In this document: positions 27,051-36,383 of the stretch, piece by piece
Position numbering within the stretch: position 1 is the stretch's first letter
Layout: each line of letters starts with the position of its first letter
Origin: Rhodococcus sp. Leaf247
Lineage (GTDB): Bacteria; Actinomycetota; Actinomycetes; Mycobacteriales; Mycobacteriaceae
NCBI RefSeq assembly: GCF_001426185.1
Contig: NZ_LMRP01000002.1
Location: 812,423-876,422 of the forward strand
DNA: 64,000 nt
Reading direction: 5' to 3'
Made by a program: the position numbers and the translations under genes
The notes under the pieces: generated by a model
What the model saw: the letters and a program-made list of their open reading frames with translations, nothing else
Told to the model about the DNA's origin: nothing
Databases searched by the model: none

Positions 27051-27623
27051 ATGACGGACACCGAGGACCTGCTCACCTACCTTCAGCGAGGTCGGGACGC
27101 GGTGGTGTGGAAACTCGACGGCGCATCGGAGTACGACATCCGGCGACCCCTCACCTCCACCGGCACCAACCTGCTCGGCATCGTGAAACACCTGGCCATG
27201 ATCGAAGCCGGGTACCTCGGCTCCACGTTCGGGCGACCGTTCCCCGAGGAGATCGCCTGGTCCGACCCGTCCCTCGAACTCAACGCCGACATGTGGGCCA
27301 CGTCCGACCAGTCCCGCGACTCTCTCGTCGGGCTCTACCGCCGGGTGAACGCACACGCCGACGAGACGGTACGCACCCTCGGGCCGACCGCCGAGGGGAC
27401 GGTCCCGTGGTGGACGGCGAAGAACCCGGTGACCGTCGAGTACATCCTGGTGCACCTGATCGCCGAGACTCACCGCCACGCCGGTCACGCGGACATCGTG
27501 CGCGAACTCGTCGACGGCAGCGCCGGCATGGCCGTCGCCAACTCCAACCTTCCGGACGTCGACGCGGACTGGTGGGGTGACTATCGGTCGCGGGTGGACG
27601 ACGCCGCGTCGGAGTTCCTCTGA
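27051..27623 (+). CDS. DinB/DUF664-family protein
   Basis: A 190-residue four-helix-bundle protein. [19 protein letters not shown] near residue 43 and [20 protein letters not shown] near 138 hold the three His expected for the DinB metal site. The superfamily includes mycothiol- and bacillithiol-dependent S-transferases, so a thiol-transfer detoxification role is plausible in a mycothiol producer; this is inference. The ATG at 27051 has no room for a leader if purT uses its upstream start, so this may be a leaderless message. Confidence 0.8.
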   Translation: MTDTEDLLTYLQRGRDAVVWKLDGASEYDIRRPLTSTGTNLLGIVKHLAMIEAGYLGSTFGRPFPEEIAWSDPSLELNADMWATSDQSRDSLVGLYRRVNAHADETVRTLGPTAEGTVPWWTAKNPVTVEYILVHLIAETHRHAGHADIVRELVDGSAGMAVANSNLPDVDADWWGDYRSRVDDAASEFL

Positions 27624-27685
27624 GTCTCCCGACCCGATCGGTCCGGTCCTGTCGTCGGGCGAGTTCCGGTGGATAGGGTCGCGGC

Positions 27686-28774
27686 ATGACTACTGCAGGT
27701 GGACCGCTCGCCGGAATCAAGGTCGTGGAGCTCGCCGGGATCGGACCGGGCCCGCACACGGCGACGCTGCTGTCGGATCTCGGGGCGGATGTCGTCCGTG
27801 TCCAACGCCCCGGCGCACTGCCGGCCGAGGGCATGCACGGCGACCCGCTGATCCGTAACCGCAGGATCGTCGAGGCGAACCTGAAGGACCCGGCCGATCT
27901 GGAGCGGGTGCTGGCGATGATCTCGCGGGCCGACGTGCTGATCGAGGGCTTCCGACCGGGCGTGACCGAGCGCATGGGCCTCGGTCCCGACGCGGTGGCG
28001 GAGCGGAATCCGGGCCTCGTCTACGGACGTATGACGGGGTGGGGTCAGGACGGGCCGTGGTCCCAGGTGGCCGGGCACGACATCAACTACATCTCCGTGA
28101 CCGGCGTCCTTCACGCCATCGGCCGGGAAGGAGAGCGTCCCGTCCCCCCGCTGAACATGGTCGGTGACTTCGGCGGTGGCTCGATGTTCCTGGTCATGGG
28201 CATCCTGGCGGCGCTGGTCGAGCGTGGCGCGTCCGGCAAGGGTCAGGTCGTCGACGCCGCGATGGTGGACGGCACCGTCGCGCTGTCGCACATGATCTGG
28301 GGCTGGCGCGGTCTCGGACTGTGGTCCGACCAGCGCGGAACCAACCTGCTCGACACCGGCGCCCCGTTCTACGACACGTACGAGACGTCCGACGGCAAGT
28401 ACGTCGCGGTCGGAGCTCTCGAACCGCAGTTCTACGCCGCGATGCTGCAGGGCCTGGGCATCGATCCGGCCTCGTTGCCCCACCAGATGGACCGTGAGCA
28501 GTGGCCCACCCTGCGCACGGTCTTCACCGACACGTTCGCGACGCGGACGCGCGACGAGTGGGAGTCCGTCTTCGACGGCACGGACGCGTGCGTCACGCCC
28601 GTCCTCACCTTCGACGAGGCGACCCGGCACCGGCACATGGCCGAGCGGGAGAACCTGATCGACATCGAGTCGGTGACGCAGCACGCGCCCGCACCGCGGT
28701 TCTCGCGTACCCGGCCGTCGACGCCGGGCGGCGCTGCACGGTCGTCCGTGGATCCCGATCAGGTCTGGGTCTGA
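27686..28774 (+). CDS. CaiB/BaiF-family CoA transferase, alpha-methylacyl-CoA racemase-like
   Basis: A 362-residue family III CoA enzyme. The N-terminal [20 protein letters not shown], then [18 protein letters not shown] near residue 125 and [18 protein letters not shown] near 153 match alpha-methylacyl-CoA racemase (Mcr), with the His of GHD and the Asp of GDFGGG as the catalytic pair. It would epimerise 2-methylacyl-CoAs, needed before beta-oxidation of branched or sterol side chains. That fits the acyl-CoA metabolism genes that follow. A methyltransferase gene starts immediately at its stop. Confidence 0.85.
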   Translation: MTTAGGPLAGIKVVELAGIGPGPHTATLLSDLGADVVRVQRPGALPAEGMHGDPLIRNRRIVEANLKDPADLERVLAMISRADVLIEGFRPGVTERMGLGPDAVAERNPGLVYGRMTGWGQDGPWSQVAGHDINYISVTGVLHAIGREGERPVPPLNMVGDFGGGSMFLVMGILAALVERGASGKGQVVDAAMVDGTVALSHMIWGWRGLGLWSDQRGTNLLDTGAPFYDTYETSDGKYVAVGALEPQFYAAMLQGLGIDPASLPHQMDREQWPTLRTVFTDTFATRTRDEWESVFDGTDACVTPVLTFDEATRHRHMAERENLIDIESVTQHAPAPRFSRTRPSTPGGAARSSVDPDQVWV

Positions 28775-29377
28775 GTGGACGCGGCCGACTGGGACCGCAA
28801 GTACGACGGTGCGGAGCTGAGGTGGGGAGCGCCTCCCAACGAGGTGGTCGTCGAGTTCTGTACGTCGCTGCCCCGCGGTCGCGCGCTCGACCTCGCCTGC
28901 GGAGAGGGCCGCAACGCCTTGTGGCTGGCCACCCGCGGGTGGGAGGTGGACGCTGTCGACTTCAGCACGGCCGCGCTGTCGAAGGCCGTGAAGGTCGCCG
29001 CAACGGCGACGGCGTCCATCCGCTCGCGGGTCCGGTGGGTCCACGCGGACGTGACCACACTCACACCCGAGCGGAATTATGATCTCGTTGTCATCGCCTA
29101 CCTGCATTTATCGCGCATCGAGCGTGAGAACGTCCTGGCGACTGCCGTCCGGGCGTTGAAACATGAGGGAATCCTCGTGATCGTCGGACACCATTCCGAC
29201 AATGTGAAGAATGGCGTCGGCGGACCTCAGGATATCGAAATCCTCTACAGTCCAAGCGATCTCGTCGACGACCTGCACAATGGCGTGCGCATTCTCGTGG
29301 CCGAGGAGCGACACCGGCCGGTAGGTGATTCCACAGCGATCGACACCGTTCTGATGGGACAGGTTACCGACGAGTAG
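28775..29377 (+). CDS. Class I SAM-dependent methyltransferase
   Basis: A 200-residue methyltransferase with the SAM-binding motif RALDLACGEGRNALWLA near residue 35, an acidic residue ending strand 2 (VDAVDFS) and the VHADVTTLTPE loop near 88. The size and the DWDRKYDGAELRWGAPP N-terminus resemble TehB-like detoxification methyltransferases. It begins with GTG directly abutting the upstream stop, so the two genes form an operon. The last 300 nt are less GC-rich than the rest. The stop codon lies in a sequence nearly identical to the fadE5 operator. Confidence 0.8.
   Translation: MDAADWDRKYDGAELRWGAPPNEVVVEFCTSLPRGRALDLACGEGRNALWLATRGWEVDAVDFSTAALSKAVKVAATATASIRSRVRWVHADVTTLTPERNYDLVVIAYLHLSRIERENVLATAVRALKHEGILVIVGHHSDNVKNGVGGPQDIEILYSPSDLVDDLHNGVRILVAEERHRPVGDSTAIDTVLMGQVTDE
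29364..29377. promoter_or_regulatory. Putative upstream operator copy of fadE5
   Basis: TTACCGACGAGTAG, overlapping the end of the methyltransferase gene, is identical to the site at 29423 in 12 of 14 positions. The two are 59 bp apart centre to centre, flanking the fadE5 -35/-10 region. Spaced operators of this kind could allow looping or cooperative repression. Being partly coding, a chance match cannot be excluded. Confidence 0.45.
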
Positions 29378-29384
29378 ACCGCTA

Positions 29385-29413
29385 TTGGCAGAGCTCTCGA
29401 AGCGGCGTAACAT
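29385..29413 (+). promoter_or_regulatory. fadE5 promoter
   Basis: TTGGCA (29385-29390) and TAACAT (29408-29413) are separated by exactly 17 bp, close to the housekeeping sigma consensus. Transcription would begin near 29420, directly before the TTACTGGCGAGTAG site. Confidence 0.6.
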
Positions 29414-29422
29414 AGCCATAAG

Positions 29423-29436
29423 TTACTGGCGAGTAG
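29423..29436. promoter_or_regulatory. Putative TetR-type operator at fadE5 start site
   Basis: TTACTGGCGAGTAG lies just after the fadE5 -10 hexamer. It matches the perfect palindrome between fadA2 and fabG4 (TTACTCACGAGTAA, 43499-43512) in 11 of 14 positions, including both half-sites except the last base. Position at the expected transcription start suggests repression. The binding protein is not identified; the TetR gene at 45846-46430 is a candidate. Confidence 0.6.
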
Positions 29437-29503
29437 GTATCGCCGCAGAACACCGAGGCGGCACCGAGGGCGGACCGCACCACTGAGACGGAGAGCATTC
29501 ACC

Positions 29504-31339
29504 ATGGGCCATTACAAGAGCAATCTTCGAGACCTCGAGTTCAACCTCTTCGAACTCTTCGCCCTGGACAAGACGCTCGCGTCCGGCCAGTTCGGCGACC
29601 TCGACGTCGAGACCGTCCGGGACATGCTCGGAGAGGTCCGTCGTCTCGCCGAGGGCCCGCTGGCCGAGTCGTTCGCCGACGCCGACCGCAATCCGCCCAC
29701 GTTCGACCCCGAGACCCACTCGGTCACGCTCCCCGAGTCCTTCAAGAAGTCCTACCGCGCGCTGCAGGATGCCGGCTGGGACCATCTCGGACTGGACGAG
29801 GAGCTCGGCGGACTGCCCGTTCCCCGCCAGGTCTTCTGGGCCGTGGCCGAGATCCTGCTGGGCTCGAACCCCGCCGCCTTCATGTACTCCGCGGGCCCCG
29901 GCTTCGCGCAGATCCTCTTCGACAACGGCAACGAGCAGCAGAAGAAGTGGGCCGCTCTGGCAGCCGAGCGCAACTGGGGAGCCACCATGGTCCTCACCGA
30001 GCCCGACGCGGGTTCCGACGTGGGCGCCGGCCGCACCAAGGCCATCGAGCAGGCCGACGGCACGTGGCACATCGAGGGCGTCAAGCGCTTCATCACCTCG
30101 GCGGACTCCGATGATCTCTTCGAGAACATCTTCCACCTCGTTCTCGCGCGTCCCGAGGGTGGCAAGCCCGGAACCAAGGGCCTCTCGCTCTTCTTCGTCC
30201 CCAAGTTCCACTTCGACAGCGAGACCGGCGAACTGGGCGAGCGCAACGGCGCCTTCGTCACCAACGTCGAGCACAAGATGGGCCTCAAGGTCTCGGCCAC
30301 GTGTGAGCTCACCCTCGGCGGACACGGCGTCCCGGCCAAGGGCTGGCTCGTCGGCGACGTCCACAACGGCATCGCGCAGATGTTCGATGTCATCGAGCAC
30401 GCTCGCATGATGGTCGGCACCAAGGCGATCTCGACACTCTCCACCGGCTACCTCACCGCTCTCGACTACGCCAAGCAGCGCATCCAGGGTGCGGACCTGA
30501 CGCAGATGACCGACAAGGCCGCCCCTCGCGTCGCCATCACGCACCACCCCGACGTGCGTCGCTCGCTGATGACGCAGAAGGCATACGCCGAGGGCCTGCG
30601 CGCGGTGTTCCTCTACACCGCCGCACACCAGGACGAGGTTGCTGCACTGCACGTTTCGGGTGCCGACAAGGACACCGCGTTCCGCGTCAACGACCTGCTG
30701 CTCCCCATCGTCAAGGGTGTCGGCTCCGAGGTCGCGTACGAGCAGCTCGCGCAGAGCCTGCAGACACTCGGTGGTTCCGGCTTCCTGCAGGACTACCCCA
30801 TCGAGCAGTACATCCGCGACGCCAAGATCGACTCGCTGTACGAGGGCACCACGGCCATCCAGGCCCAGGACTTCTTCTTCCGCAAGATCGCTCGCGACCG
30901 CGGCGTCGCCCTGGCCCACGTCGCCGGACAGATCAAGACGTGGATCGACAGCGAAGCAGGCAACGGTCGCCTCAAGTCCGAGCGTGCACTGCTGAACACC
31001 GCACTCGAAGACGTCCAGGGCATGGTCGCGACGCTGACGCAGCACCTCATGGGTGCGCAGGAGCAGCCGACCGAGCTGTACAAGGTCGGCCTCGGATCCG
31101 TGCGCCTGCTCATGAGCGTCGGCGACCTGATGATCGGCTGGTTGCTGCTGCGCCAGTCCGAGATCGCCATCGCCGCACTCGACAACGGTGCGAGCGACAA
31201 GGACAAGGCGTTCTACGAGGGCAAGATCGGCGCAGCGTCGTTCTTCGCCAAGAACATCCTGCCCCGCCTGACCTCCACCCGTCAGATCCTGTCCGATCTG
31301 GACAACGACGTCATGGAGCTCGACGAAGCAGCGTTCTGA
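29504..31339 (+). CDS. fadE5: FadE5-type acyl-CoA dehydrogenase
   Basis: A 611-residue flavoprotein, the same length as Rv0244c, and very similar along its whole length. The N-terminal [34 protein letters not shown] block near residue 165 (here [18 protein letters not shown]), [20 protein letters not shown] near 305 and [16 protein letters not shown] near 446 are conserved. FadE5 oxidises acyl-CoAs of wide chain length, generating the trans-2-enoyl-CoA in beta-oxidation. It has its own promoter and a GGAGA Shine-Dalgarno. In M. tuberculosis it neighbours fadA2; here about 11 kb intervene. A strong terminator follows. Confidence 0.93.
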   Translation: MGHYKSNLRDLEFNLFELFALDKTLASGQFGDLDVETVRDMLGEVRRLAEGPLAESFADADRNPPTFDPETHSVTLPESFKKSYRALQDAGWDHLGLDEELGGLPVPRQVFWAVAEILLGSNPAAFMYSAGPGFAQILFDNGNEQQKKWAALAAERNWGATMVLTEPDAGSDVGAGRTKAIEQADGTWHIEGVKRFITSADSDDLFENIFHLVLARPEGGKPGTKGLSLFFVPKFHFDSETGELGERNGAFVTNVEHKMGLKVSATCELTLGGHGVPAKGWLVGDVHNGIAQMFDVIEHARMMVGTKAISTLSTGYLTALDYAKQRIQGADLTQMTDKAAPRVAITHHPDVRRSLMTQKAYAEGLRAVFLYTAAHQDEVAALHVSGADKDTAFRVNDLLLPIVKGVGSEVAYEQLAQSLQTLGGSGFLQDYPIEQYIRDAKIDSLYEGTTAIQAQDFFFRKIARDRGVALAHVAGQIKTWIDSEAGNGRLKSERALLNTALEDVQGMVATLTQHLMGAQEQPTELYKVGLGSVRLLMSVGDLMIGWLLLRQSEIAIAALDNGASDKDKAFYEGKIGAASFFAKNILPRLTSTRQILSDLDNDVMELDEAAF

Positions 31340-31353
31340 TCCGAACGTTCCTA

Positions 31354-31386
31354 CGGCCCGGCTGGTTTCGACCAGCCGGGCCGTTT
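31354..31386 (+). terminator. fadE5 terminator
   Basis: CGGCCCGGCTGGT (31354-31366), TTCG loop, ACCAGCCGGGCCG (31371-31383), followed by TTT. A perfect 13-bp GC-rich stem with a stable tetraloop, 14 nt after the fadE5 stop. Confidence 0.85.
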
Positions 31387-31476
31387 CGCGTCTCGGGCGT
31401 TCAGCACGTTCTCCGAGGGCTATCCCGACGCGCACGGTGGGATCCGCTCAACGTGTGAGAACAGGGAGGCAAGACC

Positions 31477-31947
31477 ATGGCGAACACCAACCGGGCCGGC
31501 CGCACAGTGGTGCGTCGGTCACCGATCCAGTGGGGTGCGCTGCTCGTCGGCGTCGTGTTCCTGGCCGTCGGCATTCTCGGGTTCATTCCGGGGATCACGT
31601 CGGACTACGACATGTTGACGTTCGCCGGGCACCACTCCGGCGCGCATCTCCTCGGAATCTTCGAGGTGTCGATCCTGCACAACATCGTGCACCTGCTGTT
31701 CGGTGTCGCCGGCATCGCTCTGTCGCGGACTCCGTCCACGGCACGGACTTTCCTCATCGGAGGCGGTGTCATCTACCTCGTGCTGTTCGTCTACGGACTC
31801 GTGATCGACCGTGACAGCAGTGCCAACTTCGTTCCCGTCAACAACGCGGACAACTGGCTTCACCTGGTGCTCGGTGTCGGCATGATCGGGCTGGGGGTCG
31901 CCCTGCCCCGCGTCGTCACCGGAACGACGGCGACGCCGGCGCGCTGA
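31477..31947 (+). CDS. DUF4383 membrane protein
   Basis: A 156-residue protein with four hydrophobic segments at about residues 18-38, 58-80, 90-110 and 126-146. FEVSILHNIVHLLFGVAGIA near residue 62 and NADNWLHLVLGVGMIGLG near 126 are the DUF4383 hallmarks, each with a conserved His in a helix. Function is unknown. It lies alone between the fadE5 terminator and the convergent citE gene. AGGGAGG precedes its ATG. Confidence 0.85.
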   Translation: MANTNRAGRTVVRRSPIQWGALLVGVVFLAVGILGFIPGITSDYDMLTFAGHHSGAHLLGIFEVSILHNIVHLLFGVAGIALSRTPSTARTFLIGGGVIYLVLFVYGLVIDRDSSANFVPVNNADNWLHLVLGVGMIGLGVALPRVVTGTTATPAR

Positions 31948-31953
31948 CCACAG

Positions 31954-32757
31954 TCAGCGGACGCCGCGCAGAATGCGGTCGGCGTGCCGGATCACCGGCG
32001 CGTCGACCATCCTGCCGTCGACCGTGAAGACACCACGTTCGGTCGAGGCCGCAGCGACGACTCGTCTCGCCCAGTCGACCTGGTCGGCGGACGGGGTGTA
32101 GCACTCGCGGATGACGGCTGCCTGCGACGGGTGCAGGGCCACCTTCGCGCCGAACCCGACAGCGACGGCGTCCTCCGATTCCGCACGCAGACCGTCGAGA
32201 TCCGGAATGTCGAGATACACCGAATCCAGGGCCAGGCGCCCGAATGCCGACGCCGCCAGCAGGGCTGTCGATCGGGCGTGCACGGCGACGTCGCGATAGC
32301 GGCCGTCGCTCCGGCGTGACGACGCGCCCCCGAGAGCCGCGACGAGGTCTTCCGCGCCCCACATCATCGCGACGCATCCGTCGGTCGCGCAGATCTCCGC
32401 CGCCCGCAACACTCCGAGCGGAGTCTCCAACAGGGCGACGACCGACAGCGGCGCCACGGCCCGGACATCCTCCGTCGATTCACATTTGGGCACCATCACG
32501 TGCCGGTACTGCGTCGTGAGCACCGCAGCCAGATCCGCATCGAAGTAGGGCGTCGACCGCGGATTGATCCGGACGACAGTCCTCTCCGGATCGAGCGGGG
32601 TGTCGAGCATCGCCTGACGCGCGGCGTCCTTGTCCGACGCGGCGATTGCATCCTCGAGGTCGATGATCACGACGTCGGCCGCGGCGGCGGCTTTCCCGTA
32701 GCGCTCCGGCCTGTCCGCGGGACAGAACATCCAGACGGGCCCGGCATCGATCGTCAT
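31954..32757 (-). CDS. citE: CitE-like HpcH/HpaI aldolase family lyase
   Basis: A 267-residue TIM-barrel lyase. [19 protein letters not shown] near residue 29, [10 protein letters not shown] near 63, [14 protein letters not shown] near 108 (metal-binding Glu) and [14 protein letters not shown] near 131 (metal-binding Asp region) follow CitE-like proteins. Its genomic position with MaoC, fadE19, accA1 and accD1 matches Rv2498c, reported as a hydroxymethylglutaryl-CoA lyase type enzyme. It would therefore cleave the C6 intermediate of leucine breakdown to acetoacetate and acetyl-CoA; that reaction is inferred from context. ATGA overlap with the MaoC gene; last gene of the operon. Confidence 0.85.
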   Translation of the reverse strand: MTIDAGPVWMFCPADRPERYGKAAAAADVVIIDLEDAIAASDKDAARQAMLDTPLDPERTVVRINPRSTPYFDADLAAVLTTQYRHVMVPKCESTEDVRAVAPLSVVALLETPLGVLRAAEICATDGCVAMMWGAEDLVAALGGASSRRSDGRYRDVAVHARSTALLAASAFGRLALDSVYLDIPDLDGLRAESEDAVAVGFGAKVALHPSQAAVIRECYTPSADQVDWARRVVAAASTERGVFTVDGRMVDAPVIRHADRILRGVR

Positions 32758-33227
32758 CGCGCGGGATCCAACTGCACGAGCGTCTTGCGCACCGCCCGAG
32801 CGACGATATCGCCGCGCTGATTGCGGCCCGTGTGCTCGAACGTGACGACGCCTTCACCGGGCCGCGACGCCGATTCCCGCTTGTCCGCGATGAGTGTCTC
32901 GGCATAAAGGGTGTCGCCGTGGAACATCGGCGCCGGGAAGCTGATGTCGGAGAAACCGAGGTTGGCCACGATAGTCCCCTGCGTCAGTTGCGCCACCGAC
33001 AGGCCGACCAGCGTGGACAGCGTCCACATGGAATTGACCAGTCGGTCACCGAACGTCGTGTCCGCGCTGTACGCCGCGTCGAGATGCAGTGCCTGCGTGT
33101 TCATGGTGAGCGTCGTGAACAGGACGTTGTCCGCTTCGGTGACGGTGCGCCCGGGCCGGTGTTCGTAGACGGTGCCCACCGTCATCTCCTCGAACCACAG
33201 GCCGCGCTGCACCACGCGGTCACTCAC
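32754..33227 (-). CDS. MaoC-like hot-dog dehydratase
   Basis: A 157-residue single hot-dog protein beginning at a GTG that overlaps the fadE19 stop. [20 protein letters not shown] near residue 14 is the usual N-terminal part, [17 protein letters not shown] near 37 holds the catalytic Asp/His region (N-x-x-x-L-H), and [17 protein letters not shown] near 97 is also typical. In this operon it likely hydrates 3-methylglutaconyl-CoA or a related enoyl-CoA, taking the step between the carboxylase and the CitE lyase. It corresponds in position to Rv2499c. Confidence 0.82.
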   Translation of the reverse strand: MSDRVVQRGLWFEEMTVGTVYEHRPGRTVTEADNVLFTTLTMNTQALHLDAAYSADTTFGDRLVNSMWTLSTLVGLSVAQLTQGTIVANLGFSDISFPAPMFHGDTLYAETLIADKRESASRPGEGVVTFEHTGRNQRGDIVARAVRKTLVQLDPAR

Positions 33228-34384
33228 AGGCCCAGCTGCCGTGCGATCAGCATCAACTGCACCTCCGTGGTGCCCTCGCCGATCTCGAGGATCTTGCTGT
33301 CGCGGTAGTGACGGGCGACGGTGTACTCGTTCATGAAGCCGTACCCGCCGTGCACCTGCGTCGCGTCGCGCGCGTTGTCCATCGCCGCCTCCGAGGACAC
33401 GAGCTTGGCGATGGCTGCCTGCTTCTTGAAAGGCTTGCCCGCCAACATGAGTGCTGCCGCGTCGTAGTACGCCGTCCTGGCCGCGTACGCGCGCGCCTCC
33501 ATCCGGGCGATCTTGAACGCGATGGCCTGGTTGCGCCCGATCGCGGTGCCGAAGGCTTCGCGCTCCTTGGCGTACTTCACGCTCTCGTCGACGCAACCCT
33601 GCGCGACGCCGGTCGCGAGCGCCGCGATCGCGATACGCCCCTCGTCGAGAATCTGCAGGAACCCGGCGTAGCCGCGCCCTTCGTCGCCGAGCAGGTTCTC
33701 CAGCGGCACCCGGACATCGGTGAACGAGAGAGGGTGCGTGTCCGAGGCGTTCCATCCGACCTTGTCGTACGCGGGGCCCGCCTCGAACCCGGGTGTCGAC
33801 GTGGGCACCAGGATGGACGAGATCTGCTTGCGACCGGCAGAATCCGTGCCGGTCACCGCCGTGACGGTCACCAGCGAGGTGATGTCGGTGCCGGAGTTGG
33901 TGATGAACTGCTTGGACCCGTTGATGACCCAGTGGTCGCCGTCCCGGACGGCGGTGGTCTTCGTACCGCCCGCGTCACTGCCGGCACCGGGCTCGGTCAG
34001 CCCGAAGGCGCCCAGCGCTCGGCCGGAGGTGAGCTGCGGGAGCCACTGCTCCTTCTGCGCGTCGGTTCCGAAGCGGTAGACCGGCATGGCGCCCAGGGAC
34101 ACGCCCGCCTCGAGGGTGATCGCGACGCTCTGGTCGACCTTGCCCAGTTCCTCGAGCGCGACGCACAGGGCGAAGTAGTCGCCGCCCATGCCGCCGTACT
34201 CCTCGGGGAACGGCAGACCGAACAGGCCCATGTCCGCCATGCCGCGGACCACCTCGTACGGGAAGGTGTGGTCCTTGTCGTGCTGCGCCGCAACAGGTGC
34301 GACGACCGTCCGAGCGAAATCCCGGACCGATGCCGCGAGCTGTGCGTACTCGTCGGGCAGAACGCCCGCCAGTGCTGATGTCAT
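33224..34384 (-). CDS. fadE19: Acyl-CoA dehydrogenase, probable isovaleryl-CoA dehydrogenase
   Basis: A 386-residue flavoprotein with [20 protein letters not shown] near residue 54, [20 protein letters not shown] near 124 (FAD and substrate loop), and [20 protein letters not shown] then [20 protein letters not shown] at the C-terminus. The last segment is characteristic of short- and branched-chain dehydrogenases. Placement upstream of a biotin carboxylase/carboxyltransferase pair points to isovaleryl-CoA oxidation in leucine catabolism, as for Rv2500c. Overlaps both neighbours by 4 nt. Confidence 0.9.
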   Translation of the reverse strand: MTSALAGVLPDEYAQLAASVRDFARTVVAPVAAQHDKDHTFPYEVVRGMADMGLFGLPFPEEYGGMGGDYFALCVALEELGKVDQSVAITLEAGVSLGAMPVYRFGTDAQKEQWLPQLTSGRALGAFGLTEPGAGSDAGGTKTTAVRDGDHWVINGSKQFITNSGTDITSLVTVTAVTGTDSAGRKQISSILVPTSTPGFEAGPAYDKVGWNASDTHPLSFTDVRVPLENLLGDEGRGYAGFLQILDEGRIAIAALATGVAQGCVDESVKYAKEREAFGTAIGRNQAIAFKIARMEARAYAARTAYYDAAALMLAGKPFKKQAAIAKLVSSEAAMDNARDATQVHGGYGFMNEYTVARHYRDSKILEIGEGTTEVQLMLIARQLGL

Positions 34385-36375
34385 GATCGACCTTCCTCGC
34401 CGCTCGTCGTCACACGTGCGAGCACGTGGTTCACCGTGACCTGATCGCCGCGAGCGACCAGGAGTTCCACCACACCGTCGGTCGGTGCGGTCAACGCATG
34501 TTCCATCTTCATCGCCTCGACGACGACCACCACCGACCCGGCGGTGACATGGTCACCGTCCGCGACCTCGACGGCGATCACCGTTCCGGGCATCGGACTG
34601 CGGACCGACTCGTCGAGCTCCGACTCGGCGCCGTCGACCAGATCCACCTCCGCCGCCGGCGTCATGTGCCAGACGCCGCGCGCACCGGCCAACCAGAGCG
34701 ACCCGTGTTCGGTTGCCACGGAATACGACTCGCGCCGACCGCCCAGAGCGATCGTCAACCGGTCGCCGTCGACGTGCGCCGTGAGTGGTCTCTCGTCGCC
34801 GCCGTCGACCGCCACGGTCGCGTCGGTGGGAGTACCGACGATGGTCACCGTCCGCCGACGGCCCGCGTCCTCGACCACGATCGTCGTGGGTGCTCGTCGA
34901 CCACCCAGTCGCCACCCGCCGCGGTCGGACCACGGATCGGCCGCACTGTCCGGCCAGTCCGCGCACCATCGGTACACCGCTGCGGCAGCGGCCACCTCGT
35001 CCGGCGCCGTCGGTGCCGCGTAGTCGGGCGCGACACGGTCGAGAAGTTCGGTATCGAGCTCTCCGGCAACGACATCGGGGTTCGACAGCAGGTAGGACAG
35101 GAAGTCGACGTTGGTGCCGAAGCCCATGATGGCCGTCTCGCCCAGGGCCCGCCGCAGAATGCGCAGTGCCTCCGCACGATCGCGCCCGTAGGAGATGACC
35201 TTGGACAACATGGGGTCGTAGTCGCTGCCGACGACGGTTCCCACCGACAGCGACGAGTCGACGCGCACTCCGTCGCCCACCGGTTCGTGGAGTCCGATCA
35301 CGCGGCCGCCTGTAGGAAGGAATCCGTTGCCCGGATCCTCCGCGTACACGCGGGCCTCGATCGCATGCCCGGTCAGCGTGACGTCCTGCTGGCGTAGCGC
35401 CAGGTGCTCGCCCGCCGCCATCCTGATCTGCAGTTCGACGAGGTCGACCCCCGTGACCATCTCGGTGACAGGATGTTCCACCTGCAGGCGGGTGTTCATC
35501 TCCATGAAGAAGAAGTCGTCCGGGGCGTCCGCGGAGACGATGAACTCCACGGTCCCCGCACCCACGTAGTCGACGCTCCGTGCCGTCGCGCACGCGGCTG
35601 CGCCGATGCGGTCACGCGTGGCCTCGTCGAGAAGCGGAGACGGCGCCTCCTCGATCACTTTCTGGTGCCGCCGTTGCAGCGAGCACTCCCGCTCGCCGAG
35701 ATGGATCACGGAGCCATGGGCGTCGGCCATCACCTGGACCTCGATGTGGCGCGGGCGCAGCACGAACCGTTCGAGGAACAGGGTGTCGTCACCGAACGAG
35801 GACGCCGCTTCCCGGCGCGCTCGGATCAGGGCGGGGCGCAGGTCCTCGTCGCGCTCGACGAGGTGCATTCCCTTGCCGCCACCGCCCGCGGACGGCTTGA
35901 TCAACACGGGATAGCCGATGTTGCCGGCTGCGGCGACCAGGGCGTCGTCGGACAGTCCGGGCTCCGCGATACCGGGGACCACCGGCACGTCGAAGGCGGA
36001 CACCGCCTTCTTCGCGGTGATCTTATCGCCCATCGTCTCGATCGCACGCGTGGGCGGCCCGATGAAGGTGATGCCGTTCTTCTCGCACGCAGCTGCGAAC
36101 GCTGCATTCTCCGAAAGGAACCCGTATCCGGGATGGATGGCGTCGGCGCCCGACGCCAGTGCCGCCTCGATGACCTTGTCGATGTCGAGGTAGCTCTCCC
36201 TGGCGGGAGCCGGCCCCAGTCGTACCGCGGTGTCCGCAGCCCGCACGTGCAGAGCGTCGGCATCCGCGTCGCTGTACACCGCGACGGAGCGGATTCCCAT
36301 GGTGCGCAACGTCCGGAAGACCCGGACGGCGATCTCGCCGCGATTGGCGACGAGGACGGTGTCGATCGTTGTCAT
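34381..36375 (-). CDS. accA1: Biotin-dependent acyl-CoA carboxylase alpha subunit (biotin carboxylase + BCCP)
   Basis: A 664-residue protein. Biotin carboxylase occupies residues 1-450: [16 protein letters not shown], the glycine loop [16 protein letters not shown] near 160, [12 protein letters not shown] near 208 and [16 protein letters not shown] near 286. The BCCP domain ends the protein, with biotinyl Lys in [16 protein letters not shown] near residue 629. With AccD1 it would carboxylate 3-methylcrotonyl-CoA. I chose ATG 36375; a longer frame upstream is a shadow of accD1. It follows accD1 by 8 nt and overlaps fadE19 by ATGA. Confidence 0.93.
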   Translation of the reverse strand: MTTIDTVLVANRGEIAVRVFRTLRTMGIRSVAVYSDADADALHVRAADTAVRLGPAPARESYLDIDKVIEAALASGADAIHPGYGFLSENAAFAAACEKNGITFIGPPTRAIETMGDKITAKKAVSAFDVPVVPGIAEPGLSDDALVAAAGNIGYPVLIKPSAGGGGKGMHLVERDEDLRPALIRARREAASSFGDDTLFLERFVLRPRHIEVQVMADAHGSVIHLGERECSLQRRHQKVIEEAPSPLLDEATRDRIGAAACATARSVDYVGAGTVEFIVSADAPDDFFFMEMNTRLQVEHPVTEMVTGVDLVELQIRMAAGEHLALRQQDVTLTGHAIEARVYAEDPGNGFLPTGGRVIGLHEPVGDGVRVDSSLSVGTVVGSDYDPMLSKVISYGRDRAEALRILRRALGETAIMGFGTNVDFLSYLLSNPDVVAGELDTELLDRVAPDYAAPTAPDEVAAAAAVYRWCADWPDSAADPWSDRGGWRLGGRRAPTTIVVEDAGRRRTVTIVGTPTDATVAVDGGDERPLTAHVDGDRLTIALGGRRESYSVATEHGSLWLAGARGVWHMTPAAEVDLVDGAESELDESVRSPMPGTVIAVEVADGDHVTAGSVVVVVEAMKMEHALTAPTDGVVELLVARGDQVTVNHVLARVTTSGEEGRS

Positions 36376-36383
36376 GGCAGTGC

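Noticed and set aside
29423..31435. 670-codon open frame on the minus strand
   Set aside because: It is the antisense shadow of fadE5. Its Val/Gly/Arg/Asp/Glu-rich translation is typical of a shadow frame in GC-rich DNA, and fadE5 is unmistakable on the plus strand.
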